Below, one piece after another: positions 39,844 to 49,097 of a stretch of 64,000 nt of DNA. The translations under genes were made by a program, and so were the position numbers. Source of the DNA: Sinorhizobium sp. RAC02 (GTDB lineage: Bacteria; Pseudomonadota; Alphaproteobacteria; Rhizobiales; Rhizobiaceae); NCBI RefSeq assembly GCF_001713395.1, contig NZ_CP016450.1:1364001-1428000 (forward strand). Direction: 5' to 3'. The notes beneath the pieces were generated by a model. That model searched no databases. It saw nothing but the letters and a program-made list of their open reading frames with translations, and had not been told where the DNA came from. Each line of letters opens with the position of its first letter. Position 1 is the first letter of the stretch.

Positions 39844-40671
39844 ATGATTGAAATTCCGCACATCGAAAGCCTTCGCGGCGGGGCCACGGCGGCGATCAAC
39901 GCCGCCGATCTCGACGTGAAGACGGAACTGGCGCAGGAAACGGCGCGGCGCTGGTTTGCCCGCACGCTTTCGATGCGCTCGCCGCGCGATCCGGCGCTGC
40001 CGACCCGTCCCGGCCGACCGGAAAAGCCCCCGCTTATTCCGCCGAAGCACATGAAAAAGCGTTCGCTGCATACCGAGAAGGGCCGTATCGCCCTCCTCCA
40101 TGCGCTTGCCCATATCGAACTCAACGCGGTCGACCTTGCGCTCGATATCGTTGCCCGCTTCACCACAGAGCGCGTACCGCATTCCTTCTTCGACGGCTGG
40201 ATGCAGGTTGCCTTCGAGGAGGCTAAACATTTTCGCCTCATCCGCGATCGCCTGCGCGCGCTCGGCGCGGACTATGGCGACCTGCCGGCACATGATGGCC
40301 TGTGGCAGGCCGCACACGACACCCGCAACGACCTGACGGCTCGCCTCGCCGTCGTGCCGCTCATCCTGGAAGCCCGCGGCCTGGACGTGACGCCCCCGCT
40401 GCAGGCCAAGATGCGCGAGACCGGTGACCACGCCAGTGCCGATATCCTCGACATCATCTACAACGACGAGAAGGGTCATGTCGCCGTCGGCGCCAAGTGG
40501 TTCCGCTTCCTGTGCGCCCGGGAGAAGAAGGACCCATCCGCCACCTTCAAGGATCTGGTACGCACGAATTTTCGTGGGCCGCTGAAGCCGCCGTTCAACG
40601 ATGTCGCGCGGGCCGAGGCAGGCCTCACGCCGTCCTTCTACCGCTCGCTCGTTTCCGTCAGTCAGAGCTAA
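39844..40671 (+). CDS. DUF455 ferritin-like protein
   Basis: A 275-residue protein with the family segments LLHALAHIELNAVDLALD and WMQVAFEEAKHFRLI, which carry the E/H residues of a ferritin-like di-iron four-helix bundle, and HDTRNDLTARLAVVPLILEARGLD. Function of DUF455 proteins is not established. It follows bcp closely and is probably co-transcribed, which hints at an oxidative-stress or iron role; that is inference. Confidence 0.87.
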   Translation: MIEIPHIESLRGGATAAINAADLDVKTELAQETARRWFARTLSMRSPRDPALPTRPGRPEKPPLIPPKHMKKRSLHTEKGRIALLHALAHIELNAVDLALDIVARFTTERVPHSFFDGWMQVAFEEAKHFRLIRDRLRALGADYGDLPAHDGLWQAAHDTRNDLTARLAVVPLILEARGLDVTPPLQAKMRETGDHASADILDIIYNDEKGHVAVGAKWFRFLCAREKKDPSATFKDLVRTNFRGPLKPPFNDVARAEAGLTPSFYRSLVSVSQS

Positions 40672-40767
40672 TATTTTGACCTAAATACCCGCCGGGAAAG
40701 CCTTTATTAACCCTAACAATGTGTAATTCCCGCACGAGACCAGCTGAATCGGTCGGGGAGCAAACGA

Positions 40768-42057
40768 GTGGCGGAGCGTCCAGAAAACCGCGTCTTCGGA
40801 AAACGCGCTGAGCAGCATGTCGTTATCCTGGCGAGCGGCGACAAAATCCGTCACATGACGATCCGCCCCTGGATGGCGGCCGTCACCTTCTGTTTTGCCG
40901 GCATGTTCACGGTCGGTTATCTCGCCGCCACCTCCTATCTCGTGCTGCGCGACGACCTGATCGGCGCTACCATGGCGCGGCAGGCCCGCATGCAGCACGA
41001 CTATGAAGACCGCATCTCGTCGCTGCGCGCCCAGGTCGACCGCGTCACCAGCCGCCAGCTTCTCGACCAGCAGGTCGTGGAGGAGAAGGTCGAAAAACTC
41101 ATGCAGCAGCAGCTCGCCCTCTCGGAGCGCCATGGCAAGCTCGATGCGCTGCTGAACCGTGCCGAAGGCAGCGGCGTACAGGCGACCGACAGCGTTCCCC
41201 TTCCGGATACAAAACCGGTGACCGACGGGCGCCGCGCCGATGCTGCCGGTGCAATCCATGCCATCATGGGCCTGTCTGGCGATGCGACGCCGAAGACGGC
41301 CCAACTCGCCTATGCATCAACCGGCGAATCGGTTGCCGACCGTTCCGATCGGCTGTTCTCCCGAGTGACGCTTTCGCTGAAAGACCTCGAGCACGAGCAG
41401 ATGGGCCGCATCCAGTCCCTCACGGCCGGCGCCTCCGAGACGGCGGACGCCATCCAGACCATCCTGCGCCGTACCGGCTTCGACGTTGCCGAGGCTCCCC
41501 CGGCGGAAGTCGACGCGGAGTCGGGCATTGGCGGCCCCTTCGTCGAACCGGCGACGTTTACCGACCCCTTCGAGGACTCGATCAACGATCTCGACAGCGC
41601 GCTGGAGCGCCTCGACAGCGCGCGCCGCACGGCGAAAATGCTGCCCTTCGGCAACCCTTCGCCGGGCAGCAACATCACCAGCCGCTTTGGCAACCGTACC
41701 GATCCGTTTTTCGGCCGTCTCGCGCTGCATGCCGGCATAGACTTCCGCGCCAGCACCGGTACGGAGATCAGGTCCACCGGCGCCGGCAAGGTCACCGTCG
41801 CCGGCCGCAACGGCGGCTACGGCAACATGGTCGAAATCGACCATGGAAACGGCCTGACGACCCGCTACGCCCACCTCTCGCGCGTGCTCGTCAAGGTTGG
41901 CGACCATGTGGAAGCCGCCGACCCGGTCGGGCTTTCCGGCACCACGGGCCGTTCCACGGGGCCGCACCTGCACTATGAAGTCCGCCGCGGCGGCAAGGCG
42001 ATCGACCCCATGCGTTTCCTCACCGCCGGCATGAAGCTGACGACCTATATGGATTGA
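40768..42057 (+). CDS. M23 family (LytM) peptidoglycan endopeptidase with membrane anchor
   Basis: A 429-residue protein starting at a GTG with GGGGAG upstream. One transmembrane helix (about residues 35-57) is followed by a coiled coil (about 70-130), a disordered region, and a C-terminal LytM domain with zinc ligands in LHAGIDFRA (near 320) and HLHYEVRRGG (near 401). Both zinc-ligand motifs are intact, so it should be active on peptide cross-links in the periplasm. It resembles the M23 protein RgsM of Sinorhizobium polar growth in layout; that link is tentative. Confidence 0.9.
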   Translation: MAERPENRVFGKRAEQHVVILASGDKIRHMTIRPWMAAVTFCFAGMFTVGYLAATSYLVLRDDLIGATMARQARMQHDYEDRISSLRAQVDRVTSRQLLDQQVVEEKVEKLMQQQLALSERHGKLDALLNRAEGSGVQATDSVPLPDTKPVTDGRRADAAGAIHAIMGLSGDATPKTAQLAYASTGESVADRSDRLFSRVTLSLKDLEHEQMGRIQSLTAGASETADAIQTILRRTGFDVAEAPPAEVDAESGIGGPFVEPATFTDPFEDSINDLDSALERLDSARRTAKMLPFGNPSPGSNITSRFGNRTDPFFGRLALHAGIDFRASTGTEIRSTGAGKVTVAGRNGGYGNMVEIDHGNGLTTRYAHLSRVLVKVGDHVEAADPVGLSGTTGRSTGPHLHYEVRRGGKAIDPMRFLTAGMKLTTYMD

Positions 42058-42065
42058 CGTAACGC

Positions 42066-42080
42066 AAGGCGGGACGCCTT
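42066..42080 (+). terminator. Short hairpin after the M23 peptidase gene
   Basis: AAGGCG-GGA-CGCCTT, six pairs, nine bases after the stop codon, not followed by a T-run. Possibly a weak terminator or 3' end stabiliser. Confidence 0.35.
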
Positions 42081-42146
42081 CGTATGACAAATTTGTCCGC
42101 CATGAACTTCAAATTGCTGGCGGATTTACCAAATTCGCTGAATTCC

Positions 42147-42175
42147 TTGACTTTCCGGCACTTTCGGCATATCTG
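42147..42175 (+). promoter_or_regulatory. Sigma-70-type promoter of the DEAD-box helicase gene
   Basis: TTGACT (42147-42152), a 17-base spacer and TATCTG (42170-42175). The predicted transcript would have a leader of about 70 bases before the TTG start at 42251, a common arrangement for RNA helicase genes controlled at the leader. Confidence 0.55.
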
Positions 42176-42250
42176 CGCTGCATCCTCGCGGCACGATGCC
42201 CGCTGAAACCCATTGCGTTCGCAAGAACCGGAACGGAAACTGTTTTCCCT

Positions 42251-43753
42251 TTGACCACTTTTGCTGATCTTGGCCTGAGCCCGAAAGTCCTGTCCGCCGT
42301 TACAGATTCGGGCTACACGATCCCGACACCGATCCAGGCTGGCGCCATTCCGCCAGCACTTTCGCGGCGCGACATCCTCGGAATCGCCCAGACGGGCACC
42401 GGCAAGACTGCGTCCTTCGTGCTGCCGATGCTGACGCTCCTGGAAAAGGGCCGTGCCCGGGCACGCATGCCGCGCACGCTGATTCTCGAGCCGACCCGCG
42501 AACTCGCCGCCCAGGTTGCCGAGAACTTCGAAAAATACGGCAAGAATCACAAGCTGAACGTCGCGCTGCTTATCGGCGGCGTTTCCTTCGACGAACAGGA
42601 CCGCAAGCTGGAGCGTGGCGCAGACGTCCTGATCTGCACCCCCGGCCGCCTGCTCGACCATTGCGAGCGTGGCAAGCTCCTGATGACGGGCGTCGAAATC
42701 CTCGTCATCGACGAAGCCGACCGCATGCTCGACATGGGCTTCATCCCGGATATCGAGCGCATCGCCAAGCTCATCCCGTTCACCCGCCAGACGCTGTTCT
42801 TCTCGGCCACCATGCCGCCGGAAATCCAGAAGCTCGCGGACAAGTTCCTGCAGAATCCGGAACGCGTCGAAGTATCGGCCCGCTCCTCCACGGCCACGAC
42901 CGTGACGCAGCGCCTCGTCGCCACCCACGGCAAGGATTATGAGAAGCGCGCCACGCTGCGCGACCTCATCCGCGCGCAGGAAGACTTGAAGAACGCCATC
43001 ATCTTCTGCAACCGCAAGGTCGATGTCGCGGATCTCTTCCGCTCGCTCGACCGCCACGGCTTCTCCGTGGGCGCGCTGCACGGCGACATGGACCAGCGCT
43101 CGCGCACGACCATGCTGGCCAATTTCAAGGAAAACAAGCTCACGCTTCTCGTGGCATCCGACGTCGCTGCCCGCGGGCTCGATATCCCGGACGTCAGCCA
43201 TGTCTTCAATTTCGACGTCCCGATCCACGCCGAGGACTATGTCCACCGCATTGGCCGCACCGGCCGTGCCGGCCGTTCGGGCGCCGCCTTCACCCTCGTC
43301 TCCAAGCGCGACGGAAAGTTCGTCGATGCCATCGAAAAGCTGATCGACAAGAAGATCGATTGGCTGAGCGGCGGCCTCGAGGACCTGCCGCAGGCGGTGG
43401 AGAGCGAGGAGCGCGAACGGCCCCGCAACGGGCGCGATCGCGGTGGTCGTGACCGCGACCGTGATCGTTCCCGTGGACGCAACAAGGGCGAAGCCCGCGT
43501 TACGGAAACCCGCATCGAGACCGTTGAGACCGAAGAAAAGGTGGAAGTCGTGAAAGCTGAACGCAAGGCGGAAGGGCGGCCGCAGAATCCCGCTCGCAAT
43601 CCGCGGGCCGCAAACCATGCCGCACCGCGTCCGGCCAATGACGACAGCCGTGATCGCCGCAACCGCTATCGCCGCGACGACGATGACGGCCCGACGCCGC
43701 TCGGCTTCGGCGACGAAGTCCCAGCCTTCATGCTGGTCGCCGGCAAGGCCTGA
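42251..43753 (+). CDS. DEAD-box RNA helicase (RhlE-like)
   Basis: A 500-residue ATP-dependent RNA helicase starting at TTG; no ATG precedes the conserved N-terminus TTFADLGLSPKVLSAV. Motifs in order: Q motif GYTIPTPIQAGAIP, I AQTGTGKT (about 46), Ia PTRELAAQ, II DEAD (about 154), III SAT, and VI HRIGRTGRAGRSG. A basic arginine/aspartate-rich tail (about 395-480) should bind RNA. It probably acts in ribosome assembly or RNA decay. Confidence 0.93.
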   Translation: MTTFADLGLSPKVLSAVTDSGYTIPTPIQAGAIPPALSRRDILGIAQTGTGKTASFVLPMLTLLEKGRARARMPRTLILEPTRELAAQVAENFEKYGKNHKLNVALLIGGVSFDEQDRKLERGADVLICTPGRLLDHCERGKLLMTGVEILVIDEADRMLDMGFIPDIERIAKLIPFTRQTLFFSATMPPEIQKLADKFLQNPERVEVSARSSTATTVTQRLVATHGKDYEKRATLRDLIRAQEDLKNAIIFCNRKVDVADLFRSLDRHGFSVGALHGDMDQRSRTTMLANFKENKLTLLVASDVAARGLDIPDVSHVFNFDVPIHAEDYVHRIGRTGRAGRSGAAFTLVSKRDGKFVDAIEKLIDKKIDWLSGGLEDLPQAVESEERERPRNGRDRGGRDRDRDRSRGRNKGEARVTETRIETVETEEKVEVVKAERKAEGRPQNPARNPRAANHAAPRPANDDSRDRRNRYRRDDDDGPTPLGFGDEVPAFMLVAGKA

Positions 43754-43762
43754 TTTCTAAAA

Positions 43763-44176
43763 ATGCCTATTCCCGGCATCGATGTGCCAGGCCTCGGTTG
43801 CGGCCTGGCCATTTTGCGTGAGGGCAAGCTTTTGCTCTACCGGCGCCGCAATGCGCCGGAAGCCGGCTGCTGGAGCATTGTCGGCGGCAAGGTCGACCAT
43901 ATGGAGCGCGCAATCGATTCCGCCCGCCGCGAGGCGCAGGAAGAATCGGGGCTGACCGTCGGCGCGATCGACCTTCTCTGCATTTCCGAACAGATCATCG
44001 AGGACGAGCGCCAGCACTGGCTGTCGCTCATCTATGTGACGGAAGATTTTGCCGGAGAGGCTCGCGTCATGGAGCCGGAAAAGCTGCCGGAATTCGGCTG
44101 GTTCCCGCTCGATGCGCTGCCCACCCCCCTCTCGCGCTTTGCCGCGGACGCCGTCAAGGCGCTCCGCGTGCGTTAA
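43763..44176 (+). CDS. NUDIX hydrolase
   Basis: A 137-residue NUDIX-fold protein. The NUDIX box is complete: GGKVDHMERAIDSARREAQE followed by ESGL, giving the metal-binding REAQEE. The substrate may be a nucleoside diphosphate derivative such as ADP-ribose or an oxidised nucleotide; nothing in the sequence decides. It begins nine bases after the helicase stop, and lies in the same transcription unit. Confidence 0.9.
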   Translation: MPIPGIDVPGLGCGLAILREGKLLLYRRRNAPEAGCWSIVGGKVDHMERAIDSARREAQEESGLTVGAIDLLCISEQIIEDERQHWLSLIYVTEDFAGEARVMEPEKLPEFGWFPLDALPTPLSRFAADAVKALRVR

Positions 44177-44209
44177 GCGCGCTGCGCTAAGACCTCTGCG
44201 GTGCTTGTC

Positions 44210-46360
44210 TCAGAACCGCGCGGTGGCGCCGAGGATGAAGGTCCGGCCCCGGCCGTTGTTGATGCCGGCGAGGTTGTCGGAAAGCCCTGAATTTGCCTTC
44301 ATATAGGCCTTGTCGAACACGTTCTCGACGTTGAAGAAGACCTTGGCGTTCTCGTTGATCTCCCAGGAGGCGTGCACGTCGAAGAGCGTGTAGGCATCGA
44401 CCTTGTAGGCATCGGGTTTCCCGAGGAACGCCTGCTTGCTTTCCCCGACATACCGCACGCGCCCACCAACCGTCAGCGCCTCGTCGAGGAAGCGCATGCC
44501 GACGTCGACGGTGGCGAAATCGTCCGGCAGCTGGCCGGTGTCGCTCGTCGTGCCAGATGAAGAGCCCTGCGGCTGGTCCGTATCGGCAATCGTCAGCGAG
44601 AAGCCGGCATAGTAGCGCCCGGCATCGTAGCCGCCTTCGATTTCGAGACCCTTCATGACAGTGGTGCCGTCGAGATTGACCCAGCACGCAACGCTGCCGT
44701 CACCGGGCTCCCAGTTGGGGCACAGCGTGCCGCTGGTATCGGTGCGGTAGGTGATGTAGTCGCTGATGCGGTTGTGGAAGTAGCCGACCTTGAGCCAGGC
44801 GGTATCGCCGGCCGTCAGCAGATCGTCGCCCTTGAGATTGACGCCCAGTTCCCAACCGCGGCTCTGTTCCGGCACCAGGTTCGGGTTGTTGTTGACCGGG
44901 TCCGGCGAGCCGTCAAAGCTGTGGCCGCCCGGATAGAACATTTCGGCCGCCGTCGGCGGGCGCGAGGTGTGGGCATAGGTGACATAGGGCTGCAGCCAAT
45001 CGAACGGCCGTGCCGACAGGGTGATCTTCGGGTTGAGGTCGCCGCCATGCCGCGAGACGGCGTCCCCGGGGCACGGATCGCCATCGGGATCGCAGCCGTT
45101 GGAGCCCGGCGCATCGTAGCCGCTGATGCCCTTTACCGACCAGTAATCGTAGCGCAGGCCACCGGTCAGGTCGAAAATGCCGCGTGTCAGCGTCGCCTCG
45201 CTGAAGGCGCCGGCCTTCACCAGCGTTCCATCGGCATTGGCGCCGCGCTTGGCGTTGCCTTCGTACTCGTCGTGGCTATAGGCCGCGCCATAGGAGAGCT
45301 TCAGTTCGGTCTCGTCGCCGAGATCGAAGTGCATGCGGTTGGTGATATCGAAACCGGTCGTCGTGTTGGTGCCCTTGCGGCCATCGAACGCCGCACCATC
45401 GATGCTGGAACCATCGAACTCAAGATCGGTGATGTTGAGGTAGGCGTTGGCCGAGAGGTCGATCAGGTCGCTGCCCGGCTTGTAGGAATATTTTGCCGTA
45501 TAGGTCTGGTTCTCGATTATCCAGTTGTAACCGGAGCTACCCGGCAGGAACTCGCTGCCGTACCAGATGCCGCCGAGAGACAGCTTGTGATCGGAGTCCG
45601 GCAGGATGTTGACCTTGAAGAGGCCCGACTTCGGATGCTCGTCGCCGGCGCTCGGATAGACGATGCCGTCGCCATTTTCGTAGGGGCTTTTCTTCGTGTC
45701 GCTGAGCGCGCCGACGACGCTGATTTCGCCCTCGCCCATGTCCGTGCGGGCCGCCCCGGTCAGCAGGCGCGAATAGTCGAAGCCGTTCGTGCCGACGCGC
45801 ACGGTGGACATCACGCCGACATCCTTGCCGGGCAACAGCACGTCATCGACGTCGAGCGTGCGAAAGTTCGCGGCCCCTGCCAGCGTGCCCATGCCCTCGG
45901 CGCCTGACACCGCGCCACGCGACACCTCCACACCCACCAGCATGTTCTGCTCGACATACAGCATGTTGTCGAACGTGCCGGCGTGACCGGACAGGTTACG
46001 GAAGGTCTGCGGTACGCCATCGATCATGCTGTTGACGCGGCCCATGCCCTGCAAACCACGGATATTGACCATGATGCCGGGCTGGTCGGCCGGTTCGCGC
46101 GTGAACGTGCCCGGTGTCGAGCGCAAGACCTGCTTGACGTCACCGGCAAATTGTTCCTGGATTTTCACCCGGCCCGCCTTGGAGACCGCGGCCGGCACGT
46201 CGACAACGCCGTCGCCGTTGCTGTCGCCTTCCACGTTGATCTGCTGGAGCAGGGTTGCCGGTGCCTCCTGCGCCTTCACCGGCACAGCCGTCGCCAGAAG
46301 CACAAGCGCCATGGCCGTGCCAGCCAGAAGCGTCGACGCGTGGAAACGATCATCTTTCAT
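44210..46360 (-). CDS. TonB-dependent haem/haemoglobin-type outer-membrane receptor
   Basis: A 716-residue receptor with a signal peptide (about 1-30), an N-terminal plug (FTREPADQPGIMVNIRGLQG, and the segment TFRNLSGHAGTFDNMLYVEQ typical of the haemoglobin/transferrin receptor family) and a 22-strand barrel ending in GATARF with the C-terminal phenylalanine. It resembles rhizobial haem receptors such as HmuR/ShmR. The start at 46360 is supported by GAGG five bases upstream. A RirA-type box and a perfect palindrome lie in the promoter region. No TonB or haem ABC genes are in the window. Confidence 0.9.
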   Translation of the reverse strand: MKDDRFHASTLLAGTAMALVLLATAVPVKAQEAPATLLQQINVEGDSNGDGVVDVPAAVSKAGRVKIQEQFAGDVKQVLRSTPGTFTREPADQPGIMVNIRGLQGMGRVNSMIDGVPQTFRNLSGHAGTFDNMLYVEQNMLVGVEVSRGAVSGAEGMGTLAGAANFRTLDVDDVLLPGKDVGVMSTVRVGTNGFDYSRLLTGAARTDMGEGEISVVGALSDTKKSPYENGDGIVYPSAGDEHPKSGLFKVNILPDSDHKLSLGGIWYGSEFLPGSSGYNWIIENQTYTAKYSYKPGSDLIDLSANAYLNITDLEFDGSSIDGAAFDGRKGTNTTTGFDITNRMHFDLGDETELKLSYGAAYSHDEYEGNAKRGANADGTLVKAGAFSEATLTRGIFDLTGGLRYDYWSVKGISGYDAPGSNGCDPDGDPCPGDAVSRHGGDLNPKITLSARPFDWLQPYVTYAHTSRPPTAAEMFYPGGHSFDGSPDPVNNNPNLVPEQSRGWELGVNLKGDDLLTAGDTAWLKVGYFHNRISDYITYRTDTSGTLCPNWEPGDGSVACWVNLDGTTVMKGLEIEGGYDAGRYYAGFSLTIADTDQPQGSSSGTTSDTGQLPDDFATVDVGMRFLDEALTVGGRVRYVGESKQAFLGKPDAYKVDAYTLFDVHASWEINENAKVFFNVENVFDKAYMKANSGLSDNLAGINNGRGRTFILGATARF

Positions 46361-46423
46361 GGGAACCTCACCGGACATCAGGCCGCGCGATTTCGCACGC
46401 GAACTGCCCGGTAATGGACAACA

Positions 46424-46438
46424 TGATAAACCAAGTCA
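46424..46438 (-). promoter_or_regulatory. RirA-type iron-responsive operator upstream of the haem receptor
   Basis: TGA-N9-TCA on the minus strand (TGACTTGGTTTATCA), the operator pattern known for RirA in rhizobia. It overlaps a TTGACT hexamer that could be a -35. The centre is about 70 bases upstream of the receptor ATG. Confidence 0.6.
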
Positions 46439-46442
46439 AGTT

Positions 46443-46457
46443 TAATTGCGGCAATTA
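46443..46457. promoter_or_regulatory. Perfect 15-base palindrome upstream of the haem receptor
   Basis: TAATTGC-G-GCAATTA, perfect seven-base arms, four bases beyond the RirA-type box and 13 bases before the end of the TfoX gene. Candidate operator for a second regulator, or an extension of the iron-control region. Confidence 0.5.
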
Positions 46458-46470
46458 TCCGACTGTATCG

Positions 46471-46788
46471 CTACTTCGCGCGAAGGGCTGCTTGATAGGC
46501 CCGGCGCACCCATTGGGCCATCTCGTCCGGATCGTCGAAGGCCTCGTCGGGGATGGACCAGTAGGGCATTTTCACAGGCTTGCCCTGCTTGCCCTCATAG
46601 AACCATTGCCGGCAACCGGCCGCCTCGAAATCCGGCGCACTGGTCTCGTCGGCCTTGAGCAAGATTTCGTCGGAGACTTCCAGCGCGAGAATCCGGCCCT
46701 GGTGATAGATGCCCTTGCCGCCGAACATGCGCTTGATCGTCACCGGCCCAAGCGCCTGAAACATTTCTTCGATCGCATCCCGGTCCAT
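46471..46788 (-). CDS. TfoX N-terminal domain protein
   Basis: A 105-residue protein of the TfoX/Sxy N-terminal domain family, with the characteristic KRMFGGKGIYHQGRILAL and VKMPYWSIPDEAFDDPDEM. The C-terminal helix-hairpin-helix-like domain of Escherichia TfoX is missing, as in many alphaproteobacterial members. Function in these bacteria is unknown. It begins three bases after the MocA-type gene, so it is the last gene of the maturation operon. Confidence 0.88.
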   Translation of the reverse strand: MDRDAIEEMFQALGPVTIKRMFGGKGIYHQGRILALEVSDEILLKADETSAPDFEAAGCRQWFYEGKQGKPVKMPYWSIPDEAFDDPDEMAQWVRRAYQAALRAK

Positions 46789-46791
46789 GCC

Positions 46792-48402
46792 CTACCCTTT
46801 CAGAATGCCACCCGCGGCCACCACAGCCTCCGGCGTATCGACGTCGACATGCGCCGCCTCACCGATCTCCACGTCCACCACGTCGAGCCCCGCGCTCTCC
46901 ACGATATGCCGTGCCCCGACATCGCCTTCAAGCTGAAGGATGGCGGAAAATGTCGTGCGCGGCAGCACGACGGGGTTGCCGCGCTTGCCGCCGGAAACGG
47001 CCCGCACGATGGCGTGTCCACCCGCGGCCGCGAAGGCGTCGAGCAACCGGCGCACATCCGCCCCGGTGACATGCGGCATGTCGGCCAGCATCACCACCAC
47101 GCCCTCACAGCCCGGCGACACGGCGGAAACGCCAGCCCTTAGCGAGGTCGACATGCCCTGCGCGTGATCCGGGTTGCGCAGGACATCCACGGTGAGCCCG
47201 GCCAGCTCTGCCTCCACCTCGTCCGCCCGGTGCCCGGTCACGACGAGCACCTGCGCCGGCTTTGCCGCCAGCGCAGCCTCCACCGAGCGTCGTACCAGCG
47301 CCTTGCCGTCGAAGGTGGCCAGCAGCTTGTGGCCGCCGTTCATGCGGCTGGCGCGCCCGGCAGCCAGAACCAGCGCCGTGACGGAAAGCGCCCGCTCAGG
47401 TGCACGCAGCTCGCGCGGTTGCGGACGGCTTGGAATTTCCGCAAGAAGGCCACCGACGCCCATGCCTGTAATCTCCTCGGATCCCGGCTTTTCACCGGCG
47501 AAAATGCGGGCCAGAACCCAGTCGAAGCCGTTCTCCTTCGGGCTGCGGGCACAGCCGGGCGCGCCGAGCACCGGCACCGTCCCGACATGGCCCAGGACCA
47601 GCAGGTTGCCCGGATCGACCGGCATGCCGACATGCACGACTGCGCCGCCCGCGGCACGGATGGCAGCTGGAATGACATCGTTCGCATCCGTGACGGCAGA
47701 GGCGCCGAAGACGACAACAAGCTCGTTCTCGCCGGCCGCTTGGCGGACCGCCTCGGCAAGCGCCGCTGGCTGGTGCGGCACGCGCCTTTCCCCCGTCAGC
47801 CGACTGCCGGAAGGGTGCAGGCGCTGTTCAAGAAGACGGCGCGTCTTGTCCATGACGGACGTCTTGAGCGTCGGCAGCTCCGTCGCAACCAACCCGACCC
47901 GGTGCGCGACGAAGGGCTTGACCTCCAGCGTCCGGCTCGCTGACAGCAAAGCCGCCGCCCTGCGGGCAAGGGCGTCCGGCACGGCCAGGGGAATGATCTT
48001 GATCGTCGCCACCATGTCGCCCGCAGCAACGCTTGCATGATCCGGCAGGGTGGCGATGGTGATGGCCGGATCGACCCGGTTGAAGCGATCGATCACCACC
48101 CGGTCGACGACGAAGAGACCGTTCGCCTTGGCATGGAGATTGATGCGGCCGGTCGCGGGCGGGGTAAAGCTGAGATGATCGGGCACGATCGCCGCGGCGA
48201 TCAAAGCGGCCGCCTCGTCCTCACCGATATCGCCCTCCTCCAGGCGCACCGCGATTACGGCGGCGACGCCTGCCGCGGCAAGAGCTGCCTGATCGTCCGC
48301 CGTTACCACATGCCCCTTGTGCAGCGACAGGCCCTCGACCCGTACGCCATGGGCCAATCGTGCGCCGATCGCCTCGGCAACCGGGATTTCGCCAAAAATC
48401 AC
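46792..48402 (-). CDS. Molybdopterin-binding / MocA-type cytidylyltransferase fusion protein
   Basis: A 536-residue fusion. The N-terminal two-thirds (about 1-335) is a MoeA-like molybdopterin-binding domain with VVVFGASAVTDANDVIPAA. The C-terminal third (about 345-536) is an NTP-transferase domain with VTALVLAAGRASRMNGGHKL and MLADMPHVT, typical of MocA-like enzymes that attach CMP to molybdopterin for Mo hydroxylases. It begins with GTG overlapping the previous stop (GTGA). It should make the cytosine dinucleotide cofactor in this operon. Confidence 0.88.
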   Translation of the reverse strand: MIFGEIPVAEAIGARLAHGVRVEGLSLHKGHVVTADDQAALAAAGVAAVIAVRLEEGDIGEDEAAALIAAAIVPDHLSFTPPATGRINLHAKANGLFVVDRVVIDRFNRVDPAITIATLPDHASVAAGDMVATIKIIPLAVPDALARRAAALLSASRTLEVKPFVAHRVGLVATELPTLKTSVMDKTRRLLEQRLHPSGSRLTGERRVPHQPAALAEAVRQAAGENELVVVFGASAVTDANDVIPAAIRAAGGAVVHVGMPVDPGNLLVLGHVGTVPVLGAPGCARSPKENGFDWVLARIFAGEKPGSEEITGMGVGGLLAEIPSRPQPRELRAPERALSVTALVLAAGRASRMNGGHKLLATFDGKALVRRSVEAALAAKPAQVLVVTGHRADEVEAELAGLTVDVLRNPDHAQGMSTSLRAGVSAVSPGCEGVVVMLADMPHVTGADVRRLLDAFAAAGGHAIVRAVSGGKRGNPVVLPRTTFSAILQLEGDVGARHIVESAGLDVVDVEIGEAAHVDVDTPEAVVAAGGILKG

Positions 48403-49097
48403 GAGGCGGGTCCCCGCAAGGGTCGGCGGCGCAGGTGCTCCACGATATCCGCCAGGATAGCGACGGCGATTTCGGCGGGGCTCGCAGCACCGATATCGAG
48501 GCCGATCGGCGCGGATATTGTCGCGATCTCCGCGTCGCTGTGCCCGAGTGCCGTCAGGCGTTCGACACGCTTGGCATGGGTCTTCCGGCTGCCGAGTGCG
48601 CCGATATAGAAACAGCCGGTGGAGAGCGCCTGCGACAGCGGAAAATCGTCGATCTTCGGATCGTGGGTAACAGCCACGAGCGCGGTATAGGCATCAAGCG
48701 GCCGCGCGCCCAGCACATCCTCCGGCCAGTCCGCGACAAGGTCGATGCCGGCGAAGCGCTCTTCGGTGGCAAAGGCCGTGCGCGGATCGATGATCGTGAT
48801 GTCGAAGCCCGCTATCCCGGCCATCTGCGCCAGCGCCTGGCTGATATGCACCGCGCCGATGACCACGATACGGGTCGGCGGCAGGTGGACGTTCAGGAAG
48901 AAATTGCGATCCTCTGCCGCCACAATGGCGGATTTTCCGGAGCGGAATGCGCTCTCGATTGCCGTGCCGAACGGTCCGGCGACCGGATCGCCCTCGCAGA
49001 CCACCCGGTCGCGGCCATCGCCGAGATCCGTGAGGTGGATGACGGCGCGGCGGGCGGCGCGCTCCGTGTTCAGCTTGCGCAGCAGGTAGGGATCCAT
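48399..49097 (-). CDS. XdhC C-terminal (Rossmann) domain protein
   Basis: A 232-residue protein carrying only the C-terminal half of XdhC/CoxF-type maturation factors, with the Rossmann segment RIVVIGAVHISQALAQMAGI and CFYIGALGSRKTHAKRVERL. XdhC inserts the sulfurated molybdenum cofactor into xanthine-dehydrogenase-family enzymes. Here the N-terminal half is a separate gene just upstream, with TGATG overlap. The first 90 residues (KLNTERAARRAVIHLTD) are divergent linker sequence. Confidence 0.92.
   Translation of the reverse strand: MDPYLLRKLNTERAARRAVIHLTDLGDGRDRVVCEGDPVAGPFGTAIESAFRSGKSAIVAAEDRNFFLNVHLPPTRIVVIGAVHISQALAQMAGIAGFDITIIDPRTAFATEERFAGIDLVADWPEDVLGARPLDAYTALVAVTHDPKIDDFPLSQALSTGCFYIGALGSRKTHAKRVERLTALGHSDAEIATISAPIGLDIGAASPAEIAVAILADIVEHLRRRPLRGPAS

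Noticed and set aside
40700..40730. TTAACC-like sequence resembling a CtrA site upstream of the M23 peptidase gene
   Set aside because: The second half-site does not fit TTAA-N7-TTAA spacing, so I do not claim CtrA control.
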